DNA from: Veillonella sp.
Lineage (GTDB): Bacteria > Bacillota > Negativicutes > Veillonellales > Veillonellaceae
DNA: 5,587 nucleotides
Reading direction: 5' to 3'
NCBI GenBank assembly: GCA_019419725.1
Contig: DXZL01000097.1
Coordinates: 1 to 5,587 of the forward strand
Part shown: positions 4,350 to 5,587 of the stretch, piece after piece
Layout: each line of letters starts with the position of its first letter
Numbering within the stretch: the first letter of the stretch is position 1
Translations under genes and position numbers: made by a program
Notes under the pieces: model-generated
The model's database searches: none
What the model was told of the DNA's origin: nothing
What the model saw: the letters and a program-made list of their open reading frames with translations, nothing else

Positions 4350-5045
4350 TTAAAAACTTCCGCTGGCTAGTGTTAAAGCATCGAGTCTACTAGGATTATA
4401 TGACCTAAGAACCTTTGCTACGGCTTCGATTGTTGCTCCTGTAGTATAAATGTCATCTACAATTAAAATACGCTTTGTGGAAAAATCAGTGTCTTTATAC
4501 TCTGCGTTGATTACAAAAGCATTATCTATATTTTGATGTCGTTCTTTATGTGTTAAGGACCACATATCACTAGAAGTTTCAAACTTATATATACAATCTA
4601 GCCATACAAAATATCGTTTATCTATGTTCTCTAACGAGTATGCCCAATTCTTAAAAAATAAATCAACCTGATTATAGCCTCTCTTTTTCTTCTTAGTCTC
4701 ACTTGAAGGTACGGGAACTATATAATCATATACAGTTTTACAATTGCCATTTAGAATATTAAACTCATCATATTTCATGTAAAAGTTGTACGATGCTAAA
4801 AAAGGAGCAGCCCCCTTGGACTGCTCCTTTTTTTCATTAAATTTTACATCGTAAATCATAGACTTTAGACCACCACAATAGTCTGCTAGCACACATACAT
4901 CATCTACATAATGTAAAAATTTATGTGGTACATGACGAATATGTAATAGATCATTAAAACAAGTTTCACACCAATCCCCTTGTGTTGCTACAGAGGCACC
5001 ACAATGAGGACATACAGGTGGAAATAGGAAATCCCAAAGACTCAT
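4350..5045 (-). CDS. comF: ComF-family phosphoribosyltransferase-like competence protein
   Basis: A 231-residue protein with the ComF architecture. The N-terminal four-cysteine zinc site is C12-x2-C15 and C26-x2-C29; the middle has the VPVPSS and KRGYNQ motifs (110-126), SLTHKERHQN at 163-172, and the PRPP-binding loop ILIVDDIYTTGAT (193-205, D197-D198). In naturally competent bacteria ComF acts in the cytoplasm during DNA uptake, with helicase partners on incoming single strands; its enzymatic substrate is unknown. The ATG shares one base with the stop of the upstream recD2-like gene (TAATG), so the two are coupled; AAGGGAG (5064-5058) lies 12 bases upstream. Length is normal. Residues 70-82 (NEKKEQSKGAAPF), where relatives usually have a short basic loop before LAP-type helix residues, are encoded by a terminator-like hairpin (separate entry). 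Confidence 0.9.
   Translation of the reverse strand: MSLWDFLFPPVCPHCGASVATQGDWCETCFNDLLHIRHVPHKFLHYVDDVCVLADYCGGLKSMIYDVKFNEKKEQSKGAAPFLASYNFYMKYDEFNILNGNCKTVYDYIVPVPSSETKKKKRGYNQVDLFFKNWAYSLENIDKRYFVWLDCIYKFETSSDMWSLTHKERHQNIDNAFVINAEYKDTDFSTKRILIVDDIYTTGATIEAVAKVLRSYNPSRLDALTLASGSF
4798..4833 (-). repeat. Terminator-like hairpin inside comF
   Basis: In the comF sense RNA, GGAGCAG (4827-4821) pairs with CUGCUCC (4810-4804). The loop can extend the stem by UCC with GGG, leaving an AAGG tetraloop, which gives 10 consecutive bp of mostly G-C. The stem is preceded by a run of A and followed at once by six U (4803-4798), the exact layout of an intrinsic terminator. The plus strand also shows stem plus T7, but its loop pairs less well. 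It lies in frame, within codons 71-83 of comF, about 210-250 nt into the gene. Confidence 0.7.
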
Positions 5046-5587
5046 TACGAATCACATCTCCCTTGTAGTCTTTCTTTAAACAATGTATATCGTTCATCTG
5101 CATTTACAGTACGTACAGCACGTTCTATAGCGCTTGTAGTACCCACAATGATAACCTTCCGTTTTGCTCTTGTAACAGCTGTATACAACAAATTACGCTG
5201 CAACATACCACCATAACGTGGTACAAATGGAATGATAACTACACCATACTCGCTACCTTGACTCTTATGAACTGTAATCGCATAAGCAGGCATAATCATA
5301 TGAGCTTCATCAATAGGTAGACGAACATCTTTATGGATAAATCGGATACAAATATCGCTTCGTGTAATGGCGTAAATGACACCAATTTCACCATTAAAGA
5401 CCTCTAACTCATAGTCGTTAAGAATTTGAATAACCTTATCGCCAACACGGTAGGTAATACCATTTACACGAGCTTCCCCTTTTAAGCTATCCGGTGGATT
5501 AACAGCTTGCTGTACATATTGAGAAATTAATGTACTACCTGCTTCACCACGGCGCATAGGAGAAATAATTTGAATATCTAATTCATC
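5045..5587 (-). CDS. recD2: RecD2-like ATP-dependent DNA helicase, C-terminal part
   Basis: The last 180 residues of a superfamily 1B 5'-3' DNA helicase; the reading frame is open to the right edge, so the gene starts outside. An internal ATG at 5557 is not the start: the 10 codons before it read DELDIQIISP, continuing the conserved helicase segment DIQIISPMRRGEAG. Downstream are an SH3-like barrel region (RVNGITYRVGDKVIQ to RLPIDEAH), helicase motif V (ITVHKSQGSEYGVVIIP) and motif VI (LLYTAVTRAKRKVIIVG) with the arginine finger. The N-terminal extension that separates RecD2 from RecD and the Walker A motif are not in the window, so RecD2 is chosen because no RecBC context is seen and the segment matches that group. 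It ends in TAATG overlap with comF, indicating an operon for DNA processing or uptake. Confidence 0.88.
   Translation of the reverse strand, partial: DELDIQIISPMRRGEAGSTLISQYVQQAVNPPDSLKGEARVNGITYRVGDKVIQILNDYELEVFNGEIGVIYAITRSDICIRFIHKDVRLPIDEAHMIMPAYAITVHKSQGSEYGVVIIPFVPRYGGMLQRNLLYTAVTRAKRKVIIVGTTSAIERAVRTVNADERYTLFKERLQGRCDS

Overview
The window is AT-rich, low-GC bacterial chromosomal DNA with Firmicutes-style promoters and strong GGAGG-type ribosome binding sites. The protein sequences and gene neighbourhood fit a diderm Firmicute of the Negativicutes, most likely Veillonella. That genus call is an impression from the proteins and not a computed assignment.

Layout from left to right. 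(1) The left edge carries the N-terminal 25 codons of a cold-shock protein on the minus strand, with a near-consensus extended -10 promoter. (2) An AT-only gap of about 380 bases follows, with no credible gene. (3) A minus-strand operon glnH-glnP-glnQ (2792 to 602) encodes a complete polar amino acid ABC importer: a lipoprotein binding protein, an inner-membrane permease and an ATPase. It has its own promoter at the top and a 15-bp intrinsic terminator immediately after glnQ. (4) Upstream of that operon, and on the same strand, is an island of GC-rich, highly structured sequence (about 3248 to 3011). It has a good sigma-70 promoter, a closing helix whose 5' strand starts at the predicted transcription start, and a perfect intrinsic terminator. 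I read it as a stand-alone structured RNA of about 235 nt, and this is the most interesting item in the window. (5) An intergenic stretch of about 400 bases contains several small repeats. It ends in a promoter and a leader hairpin for a plus-strand gene. (6) That gene (3698-4300) encodes a short HD-GYP-type phosphohydrolase with a changed catalytic motif, and it has its own terminator. (7) On the minus strand at the right edge, the C-terminal part of a RecD2-like helicase is translationally coupled to a comF-type phosphoribosyltransferase gene. The comF gene carries a terminator-like hairpin inside its coding sequence.

Functional picture: nutrient uptake (glnHPQ), DNA processing and competence (recD2-comF), a stress RNA chaperone (csp) and a possible cyclic-dinucleotide-related or other phosphohydrolase sit side by side as separate transcription units. 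The structured RNA is not explained by any of them. It ends in its own terminator about 150 bases before the gln promoter, so it is probably independent, although a leader or attenuator role for the gln operon cannot be excluded from sequence alone.
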